Shown here: one piece after another, positions 41,058-49,724 of the stretch
Layout: each line of letters starts with the position of its first letter
How positions within the stretch are numbered: the first letter of the stretch is position 1
From: Pseudomonas kermanshahensis
GTDB lineage: Bacteria > Pseudomonadota > Gammaproteobacteria > Pseudomonadales > Pseudomonadaceae
NCBI RefSeq assembly: GCF_014269205.2
Contig: NZ_JABWRY020000001.1
Coordinates: 2,976,001-3,040,000 of the forward strand
DNA: 64,000 bases
Direction of reading: 5' to 3'
Program-made: the position numbers and the translations under genes
The notes under the pieces: model-generated
What the model was told of the DNA's origin: nothing
The model's database searches: none
Seen by the model: only the letters and a program-made list of their open reading frames with translations

Positions 41058-42251
41058 ATGACCGCGCAACAGCCCGCCCCCGCCAGCAATACCTCCAACG
41101 TCACCCTGCAGATCCTGTCGATCGTCTTCTACACGTTCATTGCCTTCCTCTGCATCGGCCTGCCGATTGCGGTGTTGCCCAGCTATGTGCATGACCAGTT
41201 GGGCTTCGGCGCGGTTGTCGCCGGGATAACGATTGGCCTGCAGTACCTGGCCACCCTGCTGAGCCGCCCCTTTGCCGGGCGGGTGGCGGACACGCTGGGC
41301 GGCAAGCAGGCGATTCGTTTCGGCTTGCTCGGCATTGCCAGTTGCGGGGTGCTGACGCTGTTGTCGGCCTGGACCCTGAGCGTGCCGTTACTGAGCCTGG
41401 CGCTATTGCTGGGCGGGCGCCTGCTGCTGGGCATCGCCCAAGGGCTGATCGGCGTGGCCACCTTGAGCTGGGGCATCAGCCAGGTTGGGCCGGAGCACAC
41501 CGCCCGGGTGATCTCGTGGAACGGTATCGCGTCTTACGGCGCCATCGCCATTGGTGCACCGGTCGGCGTGCTGGCCGTGGATGGCCTGGACTTCAGCGTG
41601 CTGGGGCCAACCTTGCTGGTGCTGGCGCTGCTGGCCATGCTGGTGCTGCGCAAACGCCCGGACGTGGTGGTGGTACGGGGCGAGCGGCTGCCCTTCTGGT
41701 CTGCGTTCGGCCGCGTTGCGCCCTGTGGCCTGGGGCTGACACTGGCGTCGATCGGCTATGGCACGCTGACCACGTTCGTCACCCTTTATTACCTGGAACG
41801 TGGCTGGGCCGGTGCAGCCTGGTGCCTGAGCGCCTTCGGCGTGTGCTTTATCATTTCGCGGCTGTTGTTCGTCAATGCGGTCAACCGGTTTGGCGGCTAC
41901 AACGTGGCAGTGGTGTGCATGGCCACCGAAGTGGTCGGCCTGGGACTGCTGTGGCTGGCACCCTCGCCGCCTTGGGCGTTGGCGGGTGCCGGGCTCACAG
42001 GGTTTGGCTTGTCGCTGGTGTACCCGGCACTGGGCGTAGAAGCCATCAAGCAGGTGCCTAGCAGCAGCCGCGGCGCTGGGTTGGGGGCTTACGCAGTGTT
42101 TTTCGACATGGCCTTGGCCATCGCCGGCCCGGTGATGGGCGCGGTGGCAGTGCACCTGGGCTATGCCTCTATCTTCTGCGTTGCCGCCCTGCTCGCCTTG
42201 GCAGGCGTCGGCTTAACGCTGCTTCTGGCGCGGCGCAGCCGACGCAGCTGA
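41058..42251 (+). CDS. MFS transporter of the YhhS/YfcJ type
   Basis: 397 residues with twelve predicted transmembrane helices. AFLCIGLPIAVLPSYVHDQLGFGAVVAGITIGLQYLATLLSRPFAGRVADTLGGK is the loop 2-3 signature of the UPF0226 (YhhS/YfcJ) subfamily of arabinose/drug-type efflux permeases. Inner membrane. The 3' end overlaps the convergent hydrolase gene by 39 nt. Substrate not predictable. Confidence 0.85.
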   Translation: MTAQQPAPASNTSNVTLQILSIVFYTFIAFLCIGLPIAVLPSYVHDQLGFGAVVAGITIGLQYLATLLSRPFAGRVADTLGGKQAIRFGLLGIASCGVLTLLSAWTLSVPLLSLALLLGGRLLLGIAQGLIGVATLSWGISQVGPEHTARVISWNGIASYGAIAIGAPVGVLAVDGLDFSVLGPTLLVLALLAMLVLRKRPDVVVVRGERLPFWSAFGRVAPCGLGLTLASIGYGTLTTFVTLYYLERGWAGAAWCLSAFGVCFIISRLLFVNAVNRFGGYNVAVVCMATEVVGLGLLWLAPSPPWALAGAGLTGFGLSLVYPALGVEAIKQVPSSSRGAGLGAYAVFFDMALAIAGPVMGAVAVHLGYASIFCVAALLALAGVGLTLLLARRSRRS

Positions 42252-43259
42252 GCGCTCATCCGGTAGCGGTGCGCTGAGGGCCTGGCTGAAGAACGCTGCG
42301 GTGTCGCGTTGCAACGAGTGATGAATATGGCGGCGGTCAACGCCTTCGGCATCCTTGCACAGCGCCGGCATACGGGCGTGTTGTTCTTCGTCGCAGCGCG
42401 CCATGAACACGAAATGCCCTGCGCCGGCCAGCAGACGATAATCCGGCGTGACGGGCAGTTTGCGCGACAACGCTTCGGCATTGCGGTCCACGGCCACCAG
42501 TTGGTCGCTGTCGCCGCTGTAGATCAGCACCGGGATGCGCACACTGGCCAGCGCATGGCGGCCAAACAGCAGGCTCAGCGGCGCCATCAGCATCGCCGCG
42601 CCCACCCGTGAATCGGCCTTCGGTGCCAGCTCGCTGCGGTCGGCAATCAGCACGCCATGGGTCTTGCAGGCGTCGCCATCGCTGGGGCGCTCAAGGCAGT
42701 ACTGGCGCAGGCGGTCCAGGTCGGGTTGCGCACCCGAGACGATCAGCGCCGTTTCGCCCCCGGCCGAATAGCCGATGACACCTACCTTGCCATCATTCAG
42801 GTAGGGCCCAAGCAGCGCGTCGTTACGGGCAGCCGTGATCGCGGCGCTGACTTGCAGCGGCCGGCCATACAGGTTGCTCAAGGTACCCAGGCGACTGTGA
42901 TCGCGGGCGTTGTCCCCCGGGTGCACCACCGCCACGACCACAAAACCCTGCCGTGCCAGCGCGGTGGCCAGGTAATGCAAGGCCAGCGGGCTGCCGGTAT
43001 TGCCGTGGGAGAGCACCAGTAAAGGGAACTGCCCCAGGGCCACCGGCGCCTCTTCGGCGACGTCGAGCGGATAGCCGTCGATGCGCATGTTATGGGGCAC
43101 ACCTGTCGCCGGGTAAAACGCCAACGCTTGCATCGGGCGATCATCGACAGGGTCGGCCAGGGTCATGTGGTGCAGGCCGGCGACCCAAGGCGCGGCCTGG
43201 GCGTGGGCCAACAGGCCGCCGAGCAGGACCAGCGCCAACACGCTGCGAGTGATGTTCAT
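42213..43259 (-). CDS. exported alpha/beta hydrolase
   Basis: 348 residues with a signal peptide (LALVLLGGLLAHAQA). Hydrolase triad: serine in GVIGYSAGGE, aspartate in YSGDSDQLV, histidine in GAGHFVF; oxyanion strand LLVLSHGNTGS. Similar to dienelactone-hydrolase/PAF-acetylhydrolase-like pseudomonad enzymes. Periplasmic. Substrate unknown. Convergent with the MFS gene. Confidence 0.85.
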   Translation of the reverse strand: MNITRSVLALVLLGGLLAHAQAAPWVAGLHHMTLADPVDDRPMQALAFYPATGVPHNMRIDGYPLDVAEEAPVALGQFPLLVLSHGNTGSPLALHYLATALARQGFVVVAVVHPGDNARDHSRLGTLSNLYGRPLQVSAAITAARNDALLGPYLNDGKVGVIGYSAGGETALIVSGAQPDLDRLRQYCLERPSDGDACKTHGVLIADRSELAPKADSRVGAAMLMAPLSLLFGRHALASVRIPVLIYSGDSDQLVAVDRNAEALSRKLPVTPDYRLLAGAGHFVFMARCDEEQHARMPALCKDAEGVDRRHIHHSLQRDTAAFFSQALSAPLPDERSAASAAPRQKQR

Positions 43260-43456
43260 CGCCAGCCGTTCCGAGCAGGGTCAGAGATAGCGCCAGCATA
43301 GAGCCGCCGACGCCAAGGGCAGATGAAAACTGGATGAAACCCTGCATGCACGCAACGCCCGCGCCCAATGCAATTGCGCTTTTCCGAGAACCCATGGCAT
43401 AGATGCAGGTCAATCGCTTTACCTGACCCTTTCGCGACCTTGAAGGAGCACCCTGC

Positions 43457-44296
43457 ATGAGCAAGCACCCTTACGCCCCACCCAAGGTCTGGCGCAATGA
43501 CGCAGCCTCCGGTGGCCAGTTCGCCAGCATCAACCGCCCGGTAGCCGGCCCGACCCATGACAAGGCGCTGCCAATGGGCAAGCACCCCTTGCAGTTGTAT
43601 TCGCTGGCCACGCCCAATGGCGTGAAGGTGAACATAGCCCTTGAAGAGTTACTCGCCCTGGGCCACAGCGGCGCTGAATACGACGCCTGGTTGATCCGCA
43701 TCGGCGAGGGTGACCAGTTTTCCAACGGCTTCGTGCAGGTCAACCCCAACTCGAAGATCCCTGCCCTGCTCGACCGCAGTGTCGAGCCACCGGTACGGGT
43801 ATTCGAGTCGGGCTCGATCCTGTTGTACCTGGCGGAAAAGTTCGGTGCGCTATTGCCCACGTCTGCCGCTGCACGTACCGAAAGCCTGAACTGGCTGTTC
43901 TGGCAGATGGGCGCGGCGCCTTACCTGGGCGGCGGCTTTGGCCACTTCTACGTGTACGCCCCGGAAAAGTTCGAATACGCCATCAACCGCTTCACCATGG
44001 AAGCCAAGCGCCAACTGGATGTGCTCGACCGCCGCCTGGCCGAAAGTCGTTATTTGGGCGGCGATGAATACAGCATCGCCGATATCGCCGTGTGGCCTTG
44101 GTATGGCGAGCTGGTGCGCGGCAATCTTTATGGCGCAGCAACGTTTCTGGCGGTGCACGAATTCACCCACGTGCAGCGTTGGGCCGAAGAGATCGCCCAG
44201 CGGCCCGCCGTGCAACGTGGGTCACGGGTCAATCGCACCTGGGGCGATGAAGCCAGCCAAGTACCAGAACGGCACTCGGCGGCCGACCTGGATTGA
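43457..44296 (+). CDS. yghU: glutathione S-transferase, YghU type (nu class)
   Basis: 279 residues with AAGGAG upstream. The opening KHPYAPPKVW, thioredoxin-fold LYSLATPNGVKVNIALEEL, GDQFSNGFVQVNPNSKIPALLD, and FESGSILLYLAEKFG, plus the helical domain ending GDEYSIADIAVWPWYGELV, match YghU, which reduces disulfides with two bound glutathiones. Cytoplasmic. Single-gene unit with a GC-rich hairpin at 44302-44322 downstream. Confidence 0.9.
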   Translation: MSKHPYAPPKVWRNDAASGGQFASINRPVAGPTHDKALPMGKHPLQLYSLATPNGVKVNIALEELLALGHSGAEYDAWLIRIGEGDQFSNGFVQVNPNSKIPALLDRSVEPPVRVFESGSILLYLAEKFGALLPTSAAARTESLNWLFWQMGAAPYLGGGFGHFYVYAPEKFEYAINRFTMEAKRQLDVLDRRLAESRYLGGDEYSIADIAVWPWYGELVRGNLYGAATFLAVHEFTHVQRWAEEIAQRPAVQRGSRVNRTWGDEASQVPERHSAADLD

Positions 44297-44301
44297 CCGT
44301 T

Positions 44302-44322
44302 CGGGGCCGCCTCGCGGCCCCG
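44302..44322 (+). terminator. GC-rich hairpin after yghU
   Basis: CGGGGCCGC/GCGGCCCCG with a 3-nt loop; no T-run, so it may be a weak terminator or an mRNA end-protecting structure. Confidence 0.35.
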
Positions 44323-44433
44323 ACAATGCTCGCCTGCATAAAACCATTTGCCCCTGCGCAAACCTGCGTCCGGCAATGCCTTCTTGTACACTCCTCGCAC
44401 TAGCCCCCACCTGCAAAACTTTTTGGTGAACGC

Positions 44434-46140
44434 ATGATCGAGGTAACCGAGGTTTCCATTGCCGAGCTGCGCGACGCACTCGAGTCGGGCCGCACGACGG
44501 CGGTCGAGCTGGTCAAGGCCTACCAGGCGCGCATCGACGCCTACGATGGCGCCGACACCGCTACCGCACTGAACGCCGTGGTGGTACGCAACCCAGACGC
44601 ACTGAAGGAGGCTGAAGCCTCCGACGCCCGCCGCGCCAAGGGCCAGCCCCTGAGCCCGCTGGACGGCATCCCCTACACAGCCAAGGACAGCTACCTGGTC
44701 AAGGGCCTGACTGCGGCTTCCGGCAGCCCGGCCTTCAAAGACTTGGTCGCCCAGCGCGACGCCTTCACCATCGAGCGCCTGCGCGCCGCCGGTGCCGTGT
44801 GCCTGGGCAAGACCAACATGCCGCCCATGGCCAACGGTGGCATGCAGCGGGGCGTCTATGGCCGCGCCGAAAGCCCATACAACGCTGCCTACCTGACTGC
44901 GCCCTTCGCCTCTGGCTCGTCCAACGGTGCCGGCACCGCGACGGCCGCCAGCTTCAGTGCCTTTGGCCTGGCCGAGGAAACCTGGTCCAGTGGCCGTGGC
45001 CCTGCATCGAACAACGGCCTGTGCGCCTACACCCCTTCGCGTGGGGTGATCTCGGTGCGTGGCAACTGGCCGCTGACCCCGACCATGGACGTGGTGGTGC
45101 CTTATGCCCGCACCATGGCCGACCTGCTGGAAATCCTCGACGTGGTGGTTGCCGACGACGCCGACAAGCGCGGCGACTTGTGGCGCCTGCAACCTTGGGT
45201 ACCGATCCCGGCCGCCTCTTCGGTGCGCCCGGCGTCGTACCTGGACCTGGCTGTGGATGCCAGCGCGCTCAAGGGCAAACGCTTTGGCGTGCCGCGCATG
45301 TACATCAATGCCGACCCAGAAGCTGGCACCTCCGAGAAGCCGGGTATCGGTGGCCCAACCGGCCAGCGCATCAACACCCGCGACAGCGTCATCGACCTGT
45401 GGCAACAAGCGCGCCAGGCGTTGGAAGCGGCAGGTGCCGAAGTGCTCGAAGTGGACTTCCCTCTGGTCTCCAACTGCGAAGGCGACCGCCCTGGCGCCCC
45501 GACCGTGTACAACCGCGGCATCGTCAGCAAGGCATTCCTCCATGACGAACTGTGGGAGCTGTCGGGCTGGGCCTTTGACGACTTCCTGCGGGCCAACGAC
45601 GACCCCAAGCTCAACCGCCTGGCCGATGTCGATGGGCCGAAGATCTTCCCGCACGACCCCGGCACCCTGCCCAACCGTGAGGACGACCTGGCCGCCGGCA
45701 TGGACGAATACGTCAACATGGCCAAACGCGGCCTGAAGACCTGGGACCAGATCGAAACGCTGCCCGACGGCCTGCGCGGCCTGGAGAAAACCCGCAAGCT
45801 GGACCTGGAAGACTGGATGGACACCCTGGGCCTGGACGCGGTGCTGTTCCCGACCGTGGCCGACGTAGGGCCAGCGGATGCTGACGTCAACCCGGCTTCG
45901 GCCGACATTGCCTGGAGCAACGGCATCTGGGTGGCCAATGGCAACCTTGCGATCCGCCACCTGGGCGTACCGACCGTCACCGTGCCCATGGGCGTAATGG
46001 CTGACATCGGCATGCCGGTGGGGCTGACGTTCGCCGGCCGCGCCTATACCGACAATCACCTGTTGAGCTTCGCCGCGGCCTTCGAGGCCACTGGCTCGCG
46101 CCGCATGATTCCACCGCGTACGCCAGCACTGGGCAAGTAA
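44434..46140 (+). CDS. amidase-signature family protein
   Basis: 568 residues. Catalytic lysine in YTAKDSY (Lys84), serine cluster FASGSSNGAGTATAAS (about 159-173) and WSSGRGP (about 184-190), i.e. the Ser-cisSer-Lys layout of the amidase signature family, although the glycine-serine consensus is altered (GAGTA, WSSGRG). C-terminal PTVTVPMGVMADIGMPVGLTFAGRAYTD is standard. Followed by a DauR-like regulator and a dehydratase, which could point to amino-acid amide use. Substrate unknown. Confidence 0.88.
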   Translation: MIEVTEVSIAELRDALESGRTTAVELVKAYQARIDAYDGADTATALNAVVVRNPDALKEAEASDARRAKGQPLSPLDGIPYTAKDSYLVKGLTAASGSPAFKDLVAQRDAFTIERLRAAGAVCLGKTNMPPMANGGMQRGVYGRAESPYNAAYLTAPFASGSSNGAGTATAASFSAFGLAEETWSSGRGPASNNGLCAYTPSRGVISVRGNWPLTPTMDVVVPYARTMADLLEILDVVVADDADKRGDLWRLQPWVPIPAASSVRPASYLDLAVDASALKGKRFGVPRMYINADPEAGTSEKPGIGGPTGQRINTRDSVIDLWQQARQALEAAGAEVLEVDFPLVSNCEGDRPGAPTVYNRGIVSKAFLHDELWELSGWAFDDFLRANDDPKLNRLADVDGPKIFPHDPGTLPNREDDLAAGMDEYVNMAKRGLKTWDQIETLPDGLRGLEKTRKLDLEDWMDTLGLDAVLFPTVADVGPADADVNPASADIAWSNGIWVANGNLAIRHLGVPTVTVPMGVMADIGMPVGLTFAGRAYTDNHLLSFAAAFEATGSRRMIPPRTPALGK

Positions 46141-46162
46141 ACGCGCCCCTCACATCGCCATT

Positions 46163-46198
46163 TTCAACGTATTGTGTAAAAATGCACAAACCGTTGAA
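46163..46198. promoter_or_regulatory. large dyad upstream of the DauR-like gene, probable operator
   Basis: TTCAACGTATTGTG and CACAAACCGTTGAA form a nearly perfect 14-bp dyad with an 8-nt centre. It ends 15 nt before the preferred start at 46214 and is well placed for autoregulation. Confidence 0.65.
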
Positions 46199-46213
46199 TT
46201 TGGCGATGCATTC

Positions 46214-46906
46214 ATGCCGCTCTCTCCCCCTGAAGAACGTCAGCTCACCCTCACCGTTCTCAAGGCCGCTATCCAGGCCTTGGGCAGCGTTGCCGCGCGC
46301 AACATGGAAATCCTCCTGCACGACCTCGACCACCCGGAACACTCCGTGGTGGCAATCGTCAACGGCCACCTTTCTGGCCGTGTGGTCGGCAGCCCAATCC
46401 TCGCCGCGCCGGAACAGGACCTAGGCTTCAAGGCCCTGATGCGGGCCACCGTGGAACAGCGCGGCTGTGCGCCTGTGGTCTTGCCGGATTACCCGACCAC
46501 GCTCAAGGGCCGCACCCTGCGCAGCGCCACGGCCATTTTCCGCGACAGCACCGGCCACCCGTTCGCCAGCCTCTGCATCAATACCGACGTTACGGGGCTG
46601 GACGCTGCGATGAATTTTCTGCAGCAGCTGCAGCCCCTGAGCGACTCGCCAGCGGTCAGCGAACCCGCCGACATGGCGCTATTGATGAGCGAAATCATCC
46701 AGGGCGCGCTGCAACGCAGCGGCCAAGGCCGGATGACCAAGCAGGCCAAGGTCGACGCGGTGCGGGTCATGCAGGAGCGTGGCTTGTTCATCGTCAAAGG
46801 CGGCGTGGAAAAGGCTGCCAGCGCCCTTGGGGTGACCCGCTACACCGTTTACAACTACCTGGAGCAGTTGCGTGGCGAACAGCCGGCAGCGGCTCGTGAA
46901 GACTGA
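46214..46906 (+). CDS. DauR/YheO-like transcriptional regulator
   Basis: 230 residues from MPLSPPEERQL (ATG 46214); a TTG at 46172 would put the start inside the operator dyad. Residues 1-120 are the YheO-like PAS domain (EILLHDLDHPEHSVVAIVNGHLSGR, GRTLRSATAIFRDSTGHPFASLCINTD). The C-terminal HTH is VRVMQERGLFIVKGGVEKAASALGVTRYTVYNYL. DauR in P. aeruginosa controls D-arginine catabolism. Here it probably controls the adjacent dehydratase. Confidence 0.85.
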   Translation: MPLSPPEERQLTLTVLKAAIQALGSVAARNMEILLHDLDHPEHSVVAIVNGHLSGRVVGSPILAAPEQDLGFKALMRATVEQRGCAPVVLPDYPTTLKGRTLRSATAIFRDSTGHPFASLCINTDVTGLDAAMNFLQQLQPLSDSPAVSEPADMALLMSEIIQGALQRSGQGRMTKQAKVDAVRVMQERGLFIVKGGVEKAASALGVTRYTVYNYLEQLRGEQPAAARED

Positions 46907-46921
46907 CGCTTGGAGCTAACG

Positions 46922-47839
46922 ATGACTTTGCATATACAGACGCCGCTGATCGAATCCCGCCCGCTTTCGCTGGCGTCAGGCTGTACCGTTTGGCTCAAGC
47001 TTGAGGCAGTGCAGCCTTGTGGTTCGTTCAAGCTGCGTGGCGTGGGCCATGCCTGCGAAGTCCACCATGCCAGGGGCGCGCGCCATTTTGTGTCGTCGTC
47101 CGGGGGTAACGCCGGGCTGGCGGTGGCGTATGCCGGCCGCAAACTAGGGGTACCGGTGACCGTGGTGGTACCCGAGACTACCACCGAGCGCGCCAAGCAA
47201 CTGTTGCGCCTTGAAGGCGCCAAGGTGGTGGTGCATGGCAGCTCCTGGCAGGAGGCCAACGAGCTGGCCCAGACCCTGCTCGGCAGCGGCGATGCGTTCA
47301 TTCACCCCTTCGACGACCCACTGCTGTGGGCAGGACATGCCAGCCTGATCGACGAAGTTGCCGCCACCGGGCTTAAACCCGATGCGGTGGTGCTGTCGGT
47401 CGGCGGAGGCGGATTGCTCAGTGGCGTAGTCGAAGGGCTGACACGCAATGGCTGGGATGATGTACCCGTGCTGGCAGTGGAAACCACCGGTGCCGCCTCG
47501 CTGCACGCAGCGGTGCAAGCAGGCCACCCGGTTGAACTGGAGCGCCTCGCCTCGGTGGCCACCTCCCTGGGTGCGAAGCGCGTTGCTGATCAGGCATTGG
47601 AATGCGCGCGTAACCATCCGCTGCACAACCATCTGGTCAGCGACCGTGCCGCGCTGGAAGCCTGCGAGCGATTCTTGCTCGATCATCGGGTATTGGTGGA
47701 GCCCGCGTGTGGGGCTGCATTGGCGGTAGCTTACGAAGCCAAGAAATTGGCCGAGTACAACAATGTGCTGATAGTGGTTTGCGGGGGCGCCACGGCGACA
47801 CTGGCGCAGATTCAGGATTGGTTGAAGCAGGTCGATTGA
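46922..47839 (+). CDS. L-serine/L-threonine dehydratase, PLP-dependent
   Basis: 305 residues from MTLHIQTPL (ATG 46922, GGAGC upstream), 15 nt after the regulator. Lys37 in CGSFKLRG holds PLP; SSSGGNAGLA (58-67) and the VLSVGGGGLLSG phosphate loop are clear. Fold type II serine/threonine deaminase, shorter than IlvA because it lacks the regulatory C-domain, so catabolic. Also similar to eukaryotic serine racemase/dehydratase; D-/L- preference cannot be read. Confidence 0.85.
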   Translation: MTLHIQTPLIESRPLSLASGCTVWLKLEAVQPCGSFKLRGVGHACEVHHARGARHFVSSSGGNAGLAVAYAGRKLGVPVTVVVPETTTERAKQLLRLEGAKVVVHGSSWQEANELAQTLLGSGDAFIHPFDDPLLWAGHASLIDEVAATGLKPDAVVLSVGGGGLLSGVVEGLTRNGWDDVPVLAVETTGAASLHAAVQAGHPVELERLASVATSLGAKRVADQALECARNHPLHNHLVSDRAALEACERFLLDHRVLVEPACGAALAVAYEAKKLAEYNNVLIVVCGGATATLAQIQDWLKQVD

Positions 47840-47850
47840 GGTTACCTGTT

Positions 47851-47933
47851 CCGGCCCTTTCGCGGGCAAGCCCGCTCCCACAGGAATAACTCTGACCTGT
47901 AGGAGCGGGCTTGCCCGCGAAGGGGCCGGGGCA
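47851..47933. repeat. REP palindrome pair
   Basis: CGCGGGCAAGCCCGCTCCCACAGG and its inverted copy CCTGTAGGAGCGGGCTTGCCCGCG, the well-known P. putida REP element as a converging pair. It lies between convergent genes and can form a long hairpin, acting as transcription end and mRNA protection. Confidence 0.88.
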
Positions 47934-47934
47934 G

Positions 47935-48393
47935 TCAATCGAGCAAGGGAATGATGTTGGCGACTAACGCTTCTCCCTCTATTTCAATTACCGCCACCGT
48001 CACGGGCAATATGAACCGTCGCGGCCCGGCGCTTCCGGGATTCAGGTACAGCAGCCCGTTCCGCCAGTCGATCAGCGGCTTGTGCGAATGCCCGGTGATC
48101 ACCACTCGCACAGCTTCATCGAGCTTGGCCGGCACATCGGCGATGTCATGCACCAGGAGTGCCTGCAAGCCCCCCATGTCGAAGCTCAGTTGATCGGGCA
48201 AGTCCGCCGCCCAAGGCCATTTCAGGTCATTGTTGCCGCGCACCACCCGTACCGGCGCCAGTGCCTCCAGCACCTCCAGTACGTCCGGTTTGCCGATATC
48301 ACCGGCATGCACGATCAGCGCACAACCGACCAGCGCATCAACCGCCTCTGGGCGCAATAAACCGTGGGTGTCGGCGATCACGCCAATTTTCAT
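47935..48393 (-). CDS. YfcE-family metallophosphoesterase
   Basis: 152 residues. Metal-binding motifs DTHG (Asp8, His10), GDIG (Asp32), GNND (about 54), then VHD and GHSH are complete. Short single-domain phosphodiesterases of the YfcE/MJ0936 group. Cytoplasmic. Substrate not predictable. Confidence 0.9.
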   Translation of the reverse strand: MKIGVIADTHGLLRPEAVDALVGCALIVHAGDIGKPDVLEVLEALAPVRVVRGNNDLKWPWAADLPDQLSFDMGGLQALLVHDIADVPAKLDEAVRVVITGHSHKPLIDWRNGLLYLNPGSAGPRRFILPVTVAVIEIEGEALVANIIPLLD

Positions 48394-48595
48394 GCCTGCG
48401 TTCCTGGTCCAATGGGGTGGATAGAAAAAACTCTCGTGAGATCAAGATAGTCACACAGGCCTGTTCTAATGAGCCTCACGCACCTGGGAAAATTCCAGCG
48501 GGCCTGACGAAAAGCGCATCTCGCCCTTTCGATCTGTAGCGAGTGAAGGCACAATGCGTGTCCTTTTTTTGGCCGGCCTTGCCGGGGGCCTTTAA

Positions 48596-49693
48596 ATGAT
48601 CAAGACGCCGTACTACCTCATCGATAAAACCAAGCTGCTGGGCAACATGGAGAAGATCGCGTACGTGCGCGAGAAGTCCGGTGCCAAGGCGCTGCTCGCC
48701 CTCAAGTGTTTCGCGACCTGGTCGGTGTTCGACCTGATGCAGCAATACATGGACGGCACCACCTCTTCGTCGCTGTTCGAGCTCAAGCTCGGCCGCCAGA
48801 AATTCGCAGGCGAAACCCACGCCTACAGCGTTGCCTGGGCCGACGACGAAGTCGAGGAAATGCTCGAGAACTGCGACAAGATCATCTTCAACTCGATCGG
48901 CCAACTGCAACGCTTCGCCGAACAGTCCGAAGGCAAGGTCCGCGGCCTGCGCGTCAACCCGCAAGTCAGCAGCTCCGACTACCTGCTCGCCGACCCGGCA
49001 CGCCCGTTCAGCCGCCTCGGTGAGTGGGACCCGGAGAAGATCGAGAAGGTCATCGAGCAGATCTCCGGCTTCATGTTCCACAACAACTGTGAGAACGGTG
49101 ACTTCAGCCTGTTCGACAAGATGCTCACGCACATCGAAGAGCGCTTCGGCCACCTGCTGCACAAGGTCGAGTGGGTCAGCCTCGGTGGCGGCATCCACTT
49201 CACCGGTGAAGACTATGCAGTCGATGCGTTTTGCGCGCGCCTTAAAGCCTTCTCGCAAACCTACGGCGTGCAGGTGTACCTGGAACCGGGCGAAGCCGCC
49301 ATCACCAACAGCGCCTCGCTGGAAGTGACCGTGCTCGACACCCTGTACAACGGCAAGCACCTGGCCGTGGTCGACAGCTCGATCGAAGCGCACCTGCTCG
49401 ACCTGCTGATCTACCGCCTCAACGCCAAGATGGCCCCCAACGATGGCGAGCACACCTACATGGTCTGCGGCAAATCGTGCCTGGCCGGTGACATCTTCGG
49501 CGAGTACCAATTCGATCGTCCGTTGGCCATTGGCGACCGCCTGTCGTTCATCGACACGGCCGGCTACACCATGGTCAAGAAAAACTGGTTCAACGGTCTA
49601 AAAATGCCATCCATCGTGGTCAAGCAGCTCGACGGCAGTGTCGAGGTGGTGCGCGAGTTCGGTTTCGAAGACTACGTTTCCAGCCTGTCGTAA
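48596..49693 (+). CDS. nspC: carboxynorspermidine decarboxylase
   Basis: 365 residues. PLP lysine in ALLALKCFATW (Lys37), SSSLFELKLG, FSRLGEWDP and the phosphate-binding/active-site CGKSCLAGD (second-subunit Cys and Asp) show the alanine-racemase-fold NspC, not lysine or ornithine decarboxylase. Converts carboxy(nor)spermidine to (nor)spermidine. Paired 31 nt upstream of the dehydrogenase that makes its substrate. Confidence 0.93.
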   Translation: MIKTPYYLIDKTKLLGNMEKIAYVREKSGAKALLALKCFATWSVFDLMQQYMDGTTSSSLFELKLGRQKFAGETHAYSVAWADDEVEEMLENCDKIIFNSIGQLQRFAEQSEGKVRGLRVNPQVSSSDYLLADPARPFSRLGEWDPEKIEKVIEQISGFMFHNNCENGDFSLFDKMLTHIEERFGHLLHKVEWVSLGGGIHFTGEDYAVDAFCARLKAFSQTYGVQVYLEPGEAAITNSASLEVTVLDTLYNGKHLAVVDSSIEAHLLDLLIYRLNAKMAPNDGEHTYMVCGKSCLAGDIFGEYQFDRPLAIGDRLSFIDTAGYTMVKKNWFNGLKMPSIVVKQLDGSVEVVREFGFEDYVSSLS

Positions 49694-49724
49694 GACCGGC
49701 TTTCAGTAAGGAGCAAGGGATAAA

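Noticed and set aside
44128..46059. 643-codon minus-strand frame antisense to the amidase
   Set aside because: Shadow of the amidase gene with biased codon structure; no plausible domain.
47851..47933. Possible CRISPR-like repeat
   Set aside because: Only one inverted pair without regularly spaced direct repeats; fits a REP doublet.
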